NCBI GenBank assembly: GCA_022508805.1
Contig: JAFLUM010000005.1
Location: 62,001-126,000, forward strand
Length of the DNA: 64,000 bases
Direction of reading: 5' to 3'
Source of the DNA: Oscillospiraceae bacterium
GTDB taxonomy: Bacteria; Bacillota; Clostridia; Oscillospirales; Acutalibacteraceae
The position numbers were made by a program, and so were the translations under genes. The notes below the pieces were generated by a model. It saw only the letters and a list, made by a program, of their open reading frames with translations. It was not told the origin of the DNA and made no database searches. Of the stretch, positions 1-9,571 are shown piece after piece (within the stretch, counting starts at the first letter, position 1; every line of letters begins with the position of its first letter).

Positions 1-1262
1 AACTCGTTCATTCTTAATGCCCGTTCATCTTCTATAACGGAATTTCGATGAAAACTGTTTTGAACCGCGGATTTCACCGCACGTCTCGGTTCACGCAAAA
101 AGCGTGTGAATTTTATCAAAATGTCATGGTACTGAGAATCCCAAAATACATCTTCTTGCGTCGGGCAATCTCCTGACAGACCGATACCGCCGTACTGTGC
201 AAACAATTCCTCAGTGTTAAACTCCGAATTTGTTCGTACGGGAATTACCACATCCGTCTCAAGCTCTTCTCTGACCGTCTTATAATCGATGGGCTGCTCT
301 AATCTTTTGTCCAAGCTTTTGGAGATATTGTCTATTCTTATAAGACTTGCAACCAGCTTTGAATTGTATTGACGGAATAACTCACCGACTTTTTGAGGAT
401 CCATCTCAAGCTTTATGTTATAGACTCTGTTTGCACGCAGTGCTTCGCCCGGATAGGGAGTACCTGCCAACAGTAAAATTAAAACAATAAAGCTGAAATA
501 TGCCTTTTCGCTTCTTACACCGTTTTTATACGGCATATCATACAGTATATACCTCAAACGGTCGGGATACAGATTGTCCTGATAAAATTTTGAATAATCA
601 AACTCCGTGTGCTCTTTCCATACAGTTTCAAAAATCTCCTGTTCGGAATTTTTTGAGCGTTCCGCTACAGCGACAACTGATTTTGGATAATTAAACAGTT
701 CTCCGTCCGGTAAAAAGCATTTAGACAGCAGTTCATATTTATAAGCGCGATAACGGTCGATTTCAACCTCGAGCGCCGATAAAGACCGTTCTTTTAAGTC
801 GGCGAAATACTCTGCATCTGCAACGTCCGATAAATCCTCAAGATAATCCGTTTGAGGTTTATTTTTCATTTGGGAACCGCACAGCCAAGCGGAAAGACGC
901 ATTAAAGGATTGCTCATCGCCTTTTCACATGATGCTTTTTTCCGTTCCCTGAAGCTGAGTACTTCATCCACAGAGCTTAATTCGGACGGCAGATGCTCTG
1001 CCCCCACATAATCAAAAGGATTAAGCCTGTATGTATGCTCCTCTTCCCAGGTGAAGCTGTCGTTGATGATCAGCGCCTGCCATTCGTCTTGCCTATTGAT
1101 CAGACTTTTAAGCGTCGGTAATGCCTTATCCAGTGAATCTGCTTCAGTATTCCATGCGCAGAAAGCAACATCCTTGCTTTTTAACAAGGGCTTAATATAC
1201 ATATTATATTTTTCTTTGCAATCTGATATTATATGCTCATCGCAGATTACGACTGTCAACAT
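1..1262 (-). CDS. Unrecognised protein, third gene of the tubulin-like operon (C-terminus off window)
   Basis: An open frame of about 420 codons starts at the ATG at 1262 and runs unbroken off the left edge, so the C-terminus is missing. The start is supported by a GGGAG Shine-Dalgarno sequence a few bases upstream. The N-terminus (MLTVVICDEH) opens with a hydrophobic beta-strand followed by acidic residues, reminiscent of a receiver-like fold, but I cannot assign a family. The rest is mostly hydrophilic, with one short hydrophobic stretch near residues 245-255 (SFIVLILLLAG). It lies 69 bp downstream of the tubulin-like gene on the same strand, separated by a strong hairpin, and is probably co-transcribed. 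The reading frame is certain; the function is unknown. Confidence 0.75.
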   Translation of the reverse strand, partial: MLTVVICDEHIISDCKEKYNMYIKPLLKSKDVAFCAWNTEADSLDKALPTLKSLINRQDEWQALIINDSFTWEEEHTYRLNPFDYVGAEHLPSELSSVDEVLSFRERKKASCEKAMSNPLMRLSAWLCGSQMKNKPQTDYLEDLSDVADAEYFADLKERSLSALEVEIDRYRAYKYELLSKCFLPDGELFNYPKSVVAVAERSKNSEQEIFETVWKEHTEFDYSKFYQDNLYPDRLRYILYDMPYKNGVRSEKAYFSFIVLILLLAGTPYPGEALRANRVYNIKLEMDPQKVGELFRQYNSKLVASLIRIDNISKSLDKRLEQPIDYKTVREELETDVVIPVRTNSEFNTEELFAQYGGIGLSGDCPTQEDVFWDSQYHDILIKFTRFLREPRRAVKSAVQNSFHRNSVIEDERALRMNE

Positions 1263-1277
1263 TTTTTCATCTCCCGG

Positions 1278-1309
1278 AACGCTTTATTGCCTTTCGGCAA
1301 TAAAGCGTT
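1278..1309 (-). promoter_or_regulatory. Intergenic hairpin with GAAA tetraloop
   Basis: A perfect 14-bp stem (1278-1291 with 1296-1309) sits between the tubulin-like gene and the next gene. Read on the minus strand, its loop is GAAA, a stable GNRA tetraloop. No U-run follows, and the ribosome site of the next gene begins right after it. It is therefore better read as an mRNA stability, processing or attenuation element than as a full terminator. That role is inferred; the structure is visible. Confidence 0.55.
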
Positions 1310-1331
1310 TGTTCATAATGTCGTTTATTAA

Positions 1332-4300
1332 TCAGTTTATCTCAAAATTTGCCAGCCTGTCTTTGTATTTGAGCAAGTCGTTCCTTTTCAGCAATTTTCC
1401 GATTGCACTGCGTGTTGTATCAATAACATCATCAGAGAAAATTCCCGATCTCAGGCGATCGTTATTCTTCTTGTAGTTTTCAACAAGAAGATTAAACTGA
1501 TCTATCAAATAGAGTGCCACCTTTGCTTTTACGGAATCTTCATTTGAAGTGCATATTCTCATTTCGCTGGTTACCATTTCAATAATGGCTTCGATCATCG
1601 TTTTCATCTCAGCGTCATCCTTGCTCTGAACAGGCAAAGAATTGCAGTACATGAGAACAATTTCAAACAGTGAGATCTTGTCGTTTGCAAATTCATCATT
1701 TTCAAGGTTAGCGATTTTTTTGCGTGAAAGGGACTCAACAGCTCTGAAGAAATCCGATTCCTCATAAGAGGTAAAGCCGTTCATACGGTTTTTAAGGCGG
1801 ATGTCAGCTATATAATCACGCAATACCGACACAGCGAGACGGTCGAAATACAGTGAATTCAAAACCTCGTAAAGGATATCACATTTAGTGCCGTTGGAAA
1901 CCTTCAAATCAACCTTGTACTCATCCTCGTTAAGATAACGGTATACCTTATCATTGCGATCCTCATCGGAAATCGGATAGAGCTTGATACGGTCATAAAT
2001 AAATCCGTAAATCATAGATTTATGAATCTTTTTCATAAGACGCTTCTGATAATCGATATCAAGTTCAGGCAGCGTGCAAATAGCATTCCAGCGCATATCG
2101 GCGTGAGGCGTAATGATCGCGCTTGTTCTGCTGTCAGGACCGATCTTATCCATATAAGTCTGATAAATTCTGAAATAGTCGCCGGCTCCTGCGTATTTGC
2201 TTCCCTCACTGCCGTAACCGACCTCATCGAACTCATCATAGTTCTCATCCAAGGTGGGAGCGCACATCTTAGCTATCTGGATAGGTGTTATGTTATAAAC
2301 CGAGCGGAAGAAATGAAGCTCATACTTGGAAACCGTGTCGGACTTAATAGCCTTGGGTATAAAGTCGGCAACGCGAAGTCCGTTTCCGTCCTCGGTGGAA
2401 ATACTGCACGCAATAGCTGCGACCTCGCGCTCCTCATCCTGATCCTTTTTCTTGATGCCGGGGCTTGCAAGGTTATTACATCTTTGAATGAGTCCGGAAA
2501 TGTATTTCTTGCGGTTGTCGGCAGATGAAAGCTCATGGGATTTAGCAGCTTTCAATGATTCGCTTGTTTCGGAGATCTCCAGAGCTGCTTTAACGTCATA
2601 CTCCAGCTTGATAGCCTGAAGAATTCCCTTTACATTGATACCGTCACAGCTCTTTTCGACTCTGCTCTTGAAATATTCAATGATAACATCGTCAAAGATA
2701 TCCTCGGTGGTCTCAAAATCGAAGGGATTGACATTTTGACGTGCTTCAATATAAGCATTATTGCGGAGAGCTTCAAATATTTTGCCGTATAACGCTGCCG
2801 CATCGGGACCGCTGTCCACCGGCTTCTTTGTTATGGCGTTAAGATGATTCAAAAGCTTGGGATCTCTGAAGAGATAAAGGATATGGTCGCCCTCAGAGAA
2901 TCTTAATTTGGTTACGATATCGTCTTTTTTGCTCTCAATAGACGGTACCTTGTCCTCAAAGGAGCTGAAGAATTTACGGTACTCATCGCTTAACGCCGTA
3001 ACAGCGGGAATGGCAACCTCGCAAACCGCATAACCGATAATTGAAATGTAGCATTTCTGTACGGTTTCGAAATATCCTCTGAGCTGTTCCTCACAGGCGT
3101 CGCCGTCATCGCTTCCGCCAAACAGATTGGCTTTGTCACAAGAGATGCACATCTCTTTCAGGTTATTTTCCTTACCCAATGCCTTGATGCTCTTGACCTG
3201 GAATTTCTCAATATCAGTTCCGCTTTCGGTAACACCCGCCTTGATGCTTTCCAAAATGCGCTCAAATTCGTTCATATCCGAATCCTTTTTGAACTGAGCC
3301 TTTGCTGTTTGTAAAACGTGAAGCAGCTCATAAAGCATATAGCGTACGGCATTCGGATGCATTGCTTTTCCGTCAATGGAGATGAATCTCTCAAGCATAA
3401 AGTCGCCTAAGCCCTCTTTACTCACGGGAGATTTGCTTGTGAACACACCGCGTGCAAAGGTGGTTGCAATTTCAGCCAGACGGTCTCCGTGGCACAGGGT
3501 CTCCAAATCATCTATGGCGTTGTACTTGTCCTCATGAGTATTGTCCTCGGCCATAGTCGGAGCCTTAGCAGACATGAGGCTGTCGTTAAAGCCGGAAAAG
3601 CCCGTCTGTATCTTCTTGTTGACGACTTCTTCAATAAGTCTTGAAAGGTATGCTCTGGCAACCTTCTGAGTCGATGTAAACTCGGCTTCGCCGCCCTTTT
3701 TGTTACCGATATGGTCGATAAGAGTTTTAAGCTGTACTCCGCCTACTGCATTTGCACCGCTTCCCTTTGAGATCTCTATCTCTTTGGGAATAAGGTACTG
3801 CTGCCACAGCTTTGCCGTATAATTATCACCCGAAGCCGCATCCTTGCCTTCGTTCATAGCATTTACATAGGACTTTTCAAGCTTTGGCTCAACGCCTCCG
3901 GCATTGGGGTTGTCAAGATATTCCTTCAGTTCTTCTTCAAATTTTGCATCATACTGAAGCCATGAGTTCTTCATAAGCTGCTTGCGCTGATTTTCATCAA
4001 GATTCTCATCCGAGGATGAGCCGATAAGCGTAGCTCTTGCCCAGTTGAGCGCAATGTAATCTCTGATATTCTCATAAGGATAAACAAGCGCAGACGCACC
4101 TACACCGCCGAAACGGCATCTGCCCAAGGTTTCGGGGCTTATGCACAGCTTCAGAACGTTATCCTCCATGCTGTTTGCGCGGGTACTCATAGGACCGATA
4201 TTCTGCTCATAAAGAGAACGGGAAGCAAAATCAAGGTACTGCTGAATGTCCGGCATATTACCTGTATTGGCGTCCGTACGGTCCATAAGGAAACAGAAGT

Positions 4301-5087
4301 CAAAGGGCAGACCGCTCAGCTTCTCGTCACCGGAGGACGTACCGGGCAGAACCATATGAAGATCCTTATAGCGTTTTAATTCAGGAACCGTATCAAAGAA
4401 GCCGCTTCCCTTCATCATGAACGCATTGACCTCTTTTATAGTAGCGTATCCGTTGCAGCGGACGCTTTCGCGCTCGCTCTGTCTTTCTATGACCGTATCC
4501 ATTACACCGGGCATGATCAAGAAGCCGCGGATCATTACTGCCGCCTCGGGATAATTTTTCTTTATGTAATGACGGATAAGCATACCGACTTCCATGGCAA
4601 TACCCGAACCGGTGCCGCCTGCCGCGGTAGAGGCAATGACGACTCTGATAGCCTGCTTAAAGTTGCCGCCGTCTTTCAGGAAAAGATCGTCAATAGCTCT
4701 GTATAAAAGGGCAATGTGACCCTGCTTTACAGTGGCATTAAGCGCCAAACGGGAAATTGCACGAATCTGACCGGCGCCCTCAGATATGGGCTTATCCTCC
4801 AACATCTTATTTGCCGGGAACCACAGATCGTGTGCCTCCTTGTCGTTCTTTAAATACTCTCCGACAGTGTTAGTAGATGATGTCTGAATGGCAATAACCT
4901 TGCCGCTCTTATTGATTTTTATCAAATCGTTGACGTCGGTATCCATCGCCACAAAGCGGATATTGCTTGTGTCATCGTTTTTGCAAAGATCGGCGACACC
5001 TGCGACAACCTTTGAGCCCTGTCCGCCTAAGCCCACAAAGAGTGTCGGCGCGTTGACCTTATTTGGCTGTAATTTTTCATTAAGCAT
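1332..5087 (-). CDS. Tubulin/FtsZ-like GTPase-fold protein (Tubulin_2-like)
   Basis: A 1251-residue protein. The N-terminal ~350 residues show the tubulin/FtsZ nucleotide-binding layout: a glycine-rich GLGGQGS loop at about 19-25, an EGAGQIRAISRLA segment near 103-115, and the signature loop GGTGSG at 157-162, preceded by a beta-strand (VVIAST). The remaining ~900 residues are a long, largely helical and charged region with no recognised domain, so the protein is about three times the length of FtsZ. It has a good ribosome site (AGGAGAG) and lies 18 bp downstream of the vWA gene in one operon. By family knowledge such proteins may bind GTP and polymerise; function in this context is not established. 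Classic ftsZ is excluded by size and context. Confidence 0.8.
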   Translation of the reverse strand: MLNEKLQPNKVNAPTLFVGLGGQGSKVVAGVADLCKNDDTSNIRFVAMDTDVNDLIKINKSGKVIAIQTSSTNTVGEYLKNDKEAHDLWFPANKMLEDKPISEGAGQIRAISRLALNATVKQGHIALLYRAIDDLFLKDGGNFKQAIRVVIASTAAGGTGSGIAMEVGMLIRHYIKKNYPEAAVMIRGFLIMPGVMDTVIERQSERESVRCNGYATIKEVNAFMMKGSGFFDTVPELKRYKDLHMVLPGTSSGDEKLSGLPFDFCFLMDRTDANTGNMPDIQQYLDFASRSLYEQNIGPMSTRANSMEDNVLKLCISPETLGRCRFGGVGASALVYPYENIRDYIALNWARATLIGSSSDENLDENQRKQLMKNSWLQYDAKFEEELKEYLDNPNAGGVEPKLEKSYVNAMNEGKDAASGDNYTAKLWQQYLIPKEIEISKGSGANAVGGVQLKTLIDHIGNKKGGEAEFTSTQKVARAYLSRLIEEVVNKKIQTGFSGFNDSLMSAKAPTMAEDNTHEDKYNAIDDLETLCHGDRLAEIATTFARGVFTSKSPVSKEGLGDFMLERFISIDGKAMHPNAVRYMLYELLHVLQTAKAQFKKDSDMNEFERILESIKAGVTESGTDIEKFQVKSIKALGKENNLKEMCISCDKANLFGGSDDGDACEEQLRGYFETVQKCYISIIGYAVCEVAIPAVTALSDEYRKFFSSFEDKVPSIESKKDDIVTKLRFSEGDHILYLFRDPKLLNHLNAITKKPVDSGPDAAALYGKIFEALRNNAYIEARQNVNPFDFETTEDIFDDVIIEYFKSRVEKSCDGINVKGILQAIKLEYDVKAALEISETSESLKAAKSHELSSADNRKKYISGLIQRCNNLASPGIKKKDQDEEREVAAIACSISTEDGNGLRVADFIPKAIKSDTVSKYELHFFRSVYNITPIQIAKMCAPTLDENYDEFDEVGYGSEGSKYAGAGDYFRIYQTYMDKIGPDSRTSAIITPHADMRWNAICTLPELDIDYQKRLMKKIHKSMIYGFIYDRIKLYPISDEDRNDKVYRYLNEDEYKVDLKVSNGTKCDILYEVLNSLYFDRLAVSVLRDYIADIRLKNRMNGFTSYEESDFFRAVESLSRKKIANLENDEFANDKISLFEIVLMYCNSLPVQSKDDAEMKTMIEAIIEMVTSEMRICTSNEDSVKAKVALYLIDQFNLLVENYKKNNDRLRSGIFSDDVIDTTRSAIGKLLKRNDLLKYKDRLANFEIN

Positions 5088-5105
5088 TGTAATCTCTCCT
5101 ATATT

Positions 5106-7235
5106 TTATTTTGAATTAACATATATTTTGCCTACGACAGAAACCCCTTTATTATCAACGACCTCTATCGTGGTACCGTTTTTGATAAAACCTTTATATG
5201 GATTATCGTTATTATATTCCACATTATTAACCTTATAATGGTCAACAATGGCATTTTTTGCTTTTACACCGGAAACCTTTATTTTTGCTTTTCTGCCGAA
5301 CATTTTCATAACGGTAGAATCCTTTTCCGCCGACATCGATAATGCACCGTGCGGGAAAAGAGTCATCCTCTTACCCGGTCTTACCGTAAGTGTTTTTTTC
5401 TTGCCGTCGCCGTCCAAGACAAGCTTCATTTTACGGGGCCAGGCTTTTCTGGTAAGAATGACCGCTATCAAGAAAACGATTGCGGCAGCAATAACTATCC
5501 ACGACAGCCAGCGCCAAATTGCGCTGTACCACTGAACCTCAAAGCTGACGCTGTCTTTTTCAGCCGTCTCCGTTCCGTATTCATCGGTATATGTAACAAC
5601 GGCTTTTAAAGTGTATCTGCCCGTTTCCGGCTCCACGTAGTTTCCGTCTTCATCACTGCCTATATATACATAGTAAGCGGACTCGCTCGGTACAGCCTCA
5701 TAACGGTACGGAATCTCGTTAGAGAAATTAAGGGAGAGTTGTGTCTGAGCCATCTCCTCCTCGGTCAAAGGACGGTCATCGAGCTTCACCGAAATTTTAA
5801 TAGGCTTCCAGTCGGTATTCTTTTTTGTGTTGTACCATGACTGCGACTGCAAAACATCGGCAACGACCTCAAGATCCGCCTCAGGATTGGTTATTATTAT
5901 GGGGAGCGGGAAAGCGCCGGGGTCGTCCCTGGTTGAGATCGTGTAATCCTTTAAATACGTACCCTCTACCCAAATCTCAATAGCAGTATCGGGCTCCAAG
6001 GAAATCGTCGCTCCGTTGGGATATTCCTCAGGCTCATCGTCATCGGATTCCTTGATTTTGGTTATAAGCTTTACATCGTTACCCATCAGCTCCGCATCGG
6101 TAACATCCTCGCCGGTAACGCTGTCAACGATGGCACTGGTCAAGGTGTAATCTCCTGCGCTTATCATGCCGGATGAAGGATCAACGACCTGCCTGTCACT
6201 GTTTGTCAGTGTGATCTTTATATCCACATCAGGTTCATAAAAGATTTGTATTGCGTCCGCTCCGGAGTAATTTAACGTGTATGTGCCCTTTCGGCAGGCA
6301 TCAAATGTAACGACCTGTCCCGCAAGACTTGTGTCCACCGGCGCATCGGTATAAATGCCTCCCGCCGAGATCTCACTGTATTTACGCTGTCCGCTATCCA
6401 GCGTAATTTTTATTTCATTTCCGTTTTCATCTGTCAAGGATGTGATTTTTGCATTGGAGCCCTGGGCGAAAACGATCAGGTTTTTCATTGACAGATCCAA
6501 TGTCAGCGTAGTCCCGTTCAACCTGTTGCTCGGAAGGATCGAGCGCTGGAATATAGAGTTGCAAATACCTATCAAGTCGTCCTTGAGGCTTGTCTCCGAA
6601 GATTTCTTTGCATAAAAGCCTTTGGACTCCTCCGATTTCAACTCCTTTGCGTTACCGATACCAAGATACTGTATCTTGATTTCCTCAGAAGCCAGAGAAG
6701 ACAGTTTCGTCTGAAGATCAACAGAGACGGAAGGACCCTTCCTCTCCTCATGATCAAATGCTCCGTCCGTCAAAACGATCAGCCATTTGTCGGTAGCGTT
6801 CGACTGTTTTAAATAATTATATGCTTCCTTTATCGGCTCAAAGGGCGTGCTGGACGGCGCGGGCGTGTAAAGATCAGAGATCTTGTCAATGTCATTTTTG
6901 TTGTTGATCTCGATCGCCGCATAGCTGCCTCCGCCGTTTGGCTGTGATCCGTCGGTCGTCACTCCCCACATTGGGAATACACGCAGTTTGTCACTGTTGT
7001 CATAATTAAGCATAGATGCAAAAATTTCCATAGCATATTTTGCACGGCACCATGCTTGATTCGTATACATTGACCCTGAATTATCAAAAACCACGGCTAT
7101 TTCATAGCTTTTTACCGTCTTGCTTGCCGTCGCTGCAGTCGCCGTAAACGGCACAGCTGTAAATATGCCTACAAGCATCAACAGAATCAAGAGCAACGAA
7201 GAAATTCTGAAAATAATTTTTGAATGTTTTTTCAT
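5106..7235 (-). CDS. Secreted/membrane-anchored vWA-domain protein
   Basis: A 709-residue protein. The start at 7235 is chosen because AGGAGG lies six bases upstream; an ATG five codons earlier has no such site. Residues 1-36 form a signal peptide ending near TATAA. A von Willebrand factor A domain follows with the metal-ion-dependent adhesion site DNSGS at 51-55 and a TDGAFD segment. Next come several beta-rich, Ig-like stretches, a single membrane helix at about 572-595, and a basic ~110-residue cytoplasmic tail. The topology puts the vWA domain outside and the tail inside, next to its operon partner, the tubulin-like protein. This suggests a surface or envelope complex linked to a cytoplasmic filament or scaffold (inference). 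Confidence 0.85.
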   Translation of the reverse strand: MKKHSKIIFRISSLLLILLMLVGIFTAVPFTATAATASKTVKSYEIAVVFDNSGSMYTNQAWCRAKYAMEIFASMLNYDNSDKLRVFPMWGVTTDGSQPNGGGSYAAIEINNKNDIDKISDLYTPAPSSTPFEPIKEAYNYLKQSNATDKWLIVLTDGAFDHEERKGPSVSVDLQTKLSSLASEEIKIQYLGIGNAKELKSEESKGFYAKKSSETSLKDDLIGICNSIFQRSILPSNRLNGTTLTLDLSMKNLIVFAQGSNAKITSLTDENGNEIKITLDSGQRKYSEISAGGIYTDAPVDTSLAGQVVTFDACRKGTYTLNYSGADAIQIFYEPDVDIKITLTNSDRQVVDPSSGMISAGDYTLTSAIVDSVTGEDVTDAELMGNDVKLITKIKESDDDEPEEYPNGATISLEPDTAIEIWVEGTYLKDYTISTRDDPGAFPLPIIITNPEADLEVVADVLQSQSWYNTKKNTDWKPIKISVKLDDRPLTEEEMAQTQLSLNFSNEIPYRYEAVPSESAYYVYIGSDEDGNYVEPETGRYTLKAVVTYTDEYGTETAEKDSVSFEVQWYSAIWRWLSWIVIAAAIVFLIAVILTRKAWPRKMKLVLDGDGKKKTLTVRPGKRMTLFPHGALSMSAEKDSTVMKMFGRKAKIKVSGVKAKNAIVDHYKVNNVEYNNDNPYKGFIKNGTTIEVVDNKGVSVVGKIYVNSK

Positions 7236-7366
7236 AGTCTTCCTCCTCATTTGTTTTACGGAATTTTTTGCATAGGATTGATAGAGTCGAACCCTAAATC
7301 ACCCTGTTTTTATATTTATAAGGAACTCTAAACAAAAAAATATTCCGATTTTAAATTATTTTGTAT

Positions 7367-7395
7367 ATTATACATTTTTCGACCGTATGTGTCAA
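7367..7395 (-). promoter_or_regulatory. Sigma-A promoter for the vWA/tubulin-like operon
   Basis: Read on the minus strand, a perfect TTGACA (7390-7395) and a perfect TATAAT (7367-7372) are separated by 17 bp. Transcription would start near 7360, leaving a leader of about 125 nt before the vWA start codon at 7235. No other plausible promoter was noticed between the three operon genes. Confidence 0.75.
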
Positions 7396-7522
7396 TTAAA
7401 ATGATCCTTTTTTCATCATTTTTCAGTCTTCTGTAAAAGTATATGCTATATGGAGACAGCGCCTCCACCGAACCGATAGAAGCGCTGCCGTGTTTTGTGA
7501 TAAACCTTTATGTTACTTAGTG

Positions 7523-8158
7523 TTATCCCCTGCCGAAGAACTCAATATATACGGGTGAGAGACGGTCGGATATGAGAGAATACAGGTCGGGAATATGGGA
7601 ATATTCCTTGCAGTCTTCTGCTTTCGGCAGCAGCATGACCGCACGGACGGAAAATCTGCTCTGTTCCACGAAAAAATTCCCTCCGTGGCACAGACAGACG
7701 TTTCTTACGAACCTTAGTCCCCGTCCGTATTCAAGTCCTCCGTACGCTCCGCCGCCGCTTTGCACCTCTATTTTTATGTGCGATGCAGTTTCTATTGTTT
7801 TTGTCGTCACAAGCCGCTCTCTGCCGTAAAAATAAGCGTTTGACAAAAGATTCAAAACAGCCTTCATAATAAGCCTTGCGTTTCCCGCCGCAGGGGACGT
7901 GTCGTTGCCGCAAAATACGAAATTCGTTCCCGTGTCGGAAACGAGAATATCACAGGCGGTTGTGGCGTTTTCCGTAAGCGCCGAGACGTCCACTGCTTCA
8001 TTTACAAAATCAATTTTCCCGCCCAGCTCCAAAGAACGTAGTGTCTTGTATTGCTCACGCATTTTTTCGCGGTCGTCTATTTTAAAAGAGAGGTCAAACA
8101 GATCCTGCAAATTTTCACGCATACAAATATCCTCGCCGTAATAATCGCCGCTTCTCAC
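7523..8158 (-). CDS. Histidine-kinase-like ATPase domain protein
   Basis: A protein of about 211 residues resembling the catalytic and ATP-binding half of a sensor kinase. There is an N-box-like segment (KAVLNLLSNAYFYG), then a glycine-rich YGRGLRFVRNVCLCHGG segment comparable to the G2 box and following helix of HATPase_c domains. No phosphoacceptor His box, membrane helix or sensor domain is visible, so it is a stand-alone ATPase module, like anti-sigma or kinase fragments. Translation can start at GTG 8158, behind AGGAGG, or at ATG 8122, behind GAGG; the GTG is used here. It is divergent from gapA and lies alone on this strand. The family call is moderate and the partner is unknown. Confidence 0.65.
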   Translation of the reverse strand: MRSGDYYGEDICMRENLQDLFDLSFKIDDREKMREQYKTLRSLELGGKIDFVNEAVDVSALTENATTACDILVSDTGTNFVFCGNDTSPAAGNARLIMKAVLNLLSNAYFYGRERLVTTKTIETASHIKIEVQSGGGAYGGLEYGRGLRFVRNVCLCHGGNFFVEQSRFSVRAVMLLPKAEDCKEYSHIPDLYSLISDRLSPVYIEFFGRG

Positions 8159-8301
8159 TTACGCCGCACCTCCTGTCCGTAAAAATCAAGTTTTTCGAAA
8201 TATTCTTATTGAAATTTTATACCTATTTACGTCAAATATTCATTATTTTTTGAACACATTGACAAATCTTTCACACATTTCCGTATTTTTCAAAATTATA
8301 C

Positions 8302-8330
8302 TTGCATATTCATAAGGAAAGATATAAAAT
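8302..8330 (+). promoter_or_regulatory. Candidate gapA promoter
   Basis: TTGCAT (8302-8307) and TAAAAT (8325-8330) are separated by 17 bp and lie about 75 bp before the gapA start. A second -35-like TTGACA at 8259-8264 has no good -10 partner. The choice between them is uncertain. Confidence 0.45.
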
Positions 8331-8404
8331 AATATACGCAGTAGTATGCTACTAACTAAATACGCATACTAAAATAATGTATTCTTTATTTGGAGGAATT
8401 CAAA

Positions 8405-9439
8405 ATGTCAGTTAAAGTTGCAATCAACGGCTTCGGCCGCATCGGACGCCTTGCTTTCAGACAGATGTTCGGTGCAGAGGGCTACGACGTAGTGGCTATC
8501 AACGACCTTACAAAGCCCTCAATGCTCGCTAACCTTCTCAAGTACGACACCGCTCAGGGCGGTTACTGCGGCAGAATCGGCGAGAACCTTCACACGGTTT
8601 CCGCTGACGACGAGGCAGGTACTATCACGGTTGACGGCAAAACTCTTAAAATCTATGCTATGGCTAACGCTGCTGAGCTTCCTTGGGGCGAGATCGGCGT
8701 TGACGTAGTTCTTGAGTGCACAGGCTTCTACTGCTCAAAGGACAAGAGCATGGCTCACATCAACGCAGGTGCTAAGAAAGTCGTTATCTCCGCTCCCGCA
8801 GGCAACGACCTCAAGACTATCGTTTTCTCGGTCAACGAGGATACTCTTACCGCTGATGATCAGATCATCTCCGCTGCTTCCTGCACCACAAACTGCCTTG
8901 CTCCCATGGCAAAGGCTCTTAACGATTATGCTCCCGTTCAGAGCGGTATTATGAGCACGATCCACGCTTACACAGGCGACCAGATGATCCTTGACGGTCC
9001 TCACAGAAAGGGCGATATGAGAAGAGCCCGCGCAGGCGCTGCCAACATCGTTCCCAACTCAACGGGCGCTGCAAAGGCTATCGGTCTTGTTATCCCCGAG
9101 CTTAACGGCAAGCTTATCGGTTCTGCACAGCGCGTTCCCGTTACCACCGGCTCAACAACTATCCTTACGGCTGTTGTTAAGGGCACTGACGTTACCAAAG
9201 AGGGCATCAATGCCGCTATGAAGGCTGCCGCTTCCGAGTCCTTCGGCTACAATGAGGATCCCATCGTTTCTTCCGACGTTATCGGTATGAAATACGGCTC
9301 ACTCTTTGACGCTACACAGACAATGGTTGCTAAAGTTGCCGACGACCTCTATGAGGTACAGGTAGTTTCCTGGTACGATAACGAAAACAGCTACACCAGC
9401 CAGATGGTTCGTACTATCAAGTACTTTGCAGAGCTTTGA
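8405..9439 (+). CDS. gapA: Glyceraldehyde-3-phosphate dehydrogenase
   Basis: Glycolytic enzyme converting glyceraldehyde-3-phosphate, NAD+ and phosphate to 1,3-bisphosphoglycerate in the cytoplasm. The 344 residues match the family's usual length. The NAD-binding GFGRIGR motif is at 9-15 and the active-site SCTTNC is at 159-164, with catalytic Cys160. The start at 8405 follows TTTGGAGG; an in-frame TTG five codons earlier lies inside that site and is rejected. Codon use is strongly biased (GGC, AAC, CTT, GAC), as expected for a highly expressed gene. It is followed by its own terminator, so it is probably monocistronic. Confidence 0.97.
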   Translation: MSVKVAINGFGRIGRLAFRQMFGAEGYDVVAINDLTKPSMLANLLKYDTAQGGYCGRIGENLHTVSADDEAGTITVDGKTLKIYAMANAAELPWGEIGVDVVLECTGFYCSKDKSMAHINAGAKKVVISAPAGNDLKTIVFSVNEDTLTADDQIISAASCTTNCLAPMAKALNDYAPVQSGIMSTIHAYTGDQMILDGPHRKGDMRRARAGAANIVPNSTGAAKAIGLVIPELNGKLIGSAQRVPVTTGSTTILTAVVKGTDVTKEGINAAMKAAASESFGYNEDPIVSSDVIGMKYGSLFDATQTMVAKVADDLYEVQVVSWYDNENSYTSQMVRTIKYFAEL

Positions 9440-9475
9440 TCCGAATATTAATTAAGTAGGTTATCCTAAATTACG

Positions 9476-9534
9476 GTGACCCCCTTCTTGTTTGCGGTAA
9501 TTCACGCTTTGCAAGTTTGGGGTCACTTTATTTT
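9476..9534 (+). terminator. Terminator downstream of gapA
   Basis: GTGACCCC at 9476-9483 pairs with GGGGTCAC at 9519-9526, with a smaller TTGC/GCAA stem inside the loop, followed by TTTATTTT. The outer stem and T-rich tail fit a Rho-independent terminator with an unusually large, structured loop. Confidence 0.6.
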
Positions 9535-9571
9535 GAAAAAAGCGATGAAAGTCAAGAGGAGAAGATTTAAA

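Noticed and set aside
2022-2536. Several open frames on both strands inside the tubulin-like gene
   Set aside because: They have no ribosome sites, unlikely composition and lie within a long, clearly coding frame; they are shadows.
8259-8264. TTGACA upstream of gapA as the -35 of its promoter
   Set aside because: At 16-18 bp downstream only GTATTT-like sequence is present; the TTGCAT/TAAAAT pair closer to the gene is a better match.
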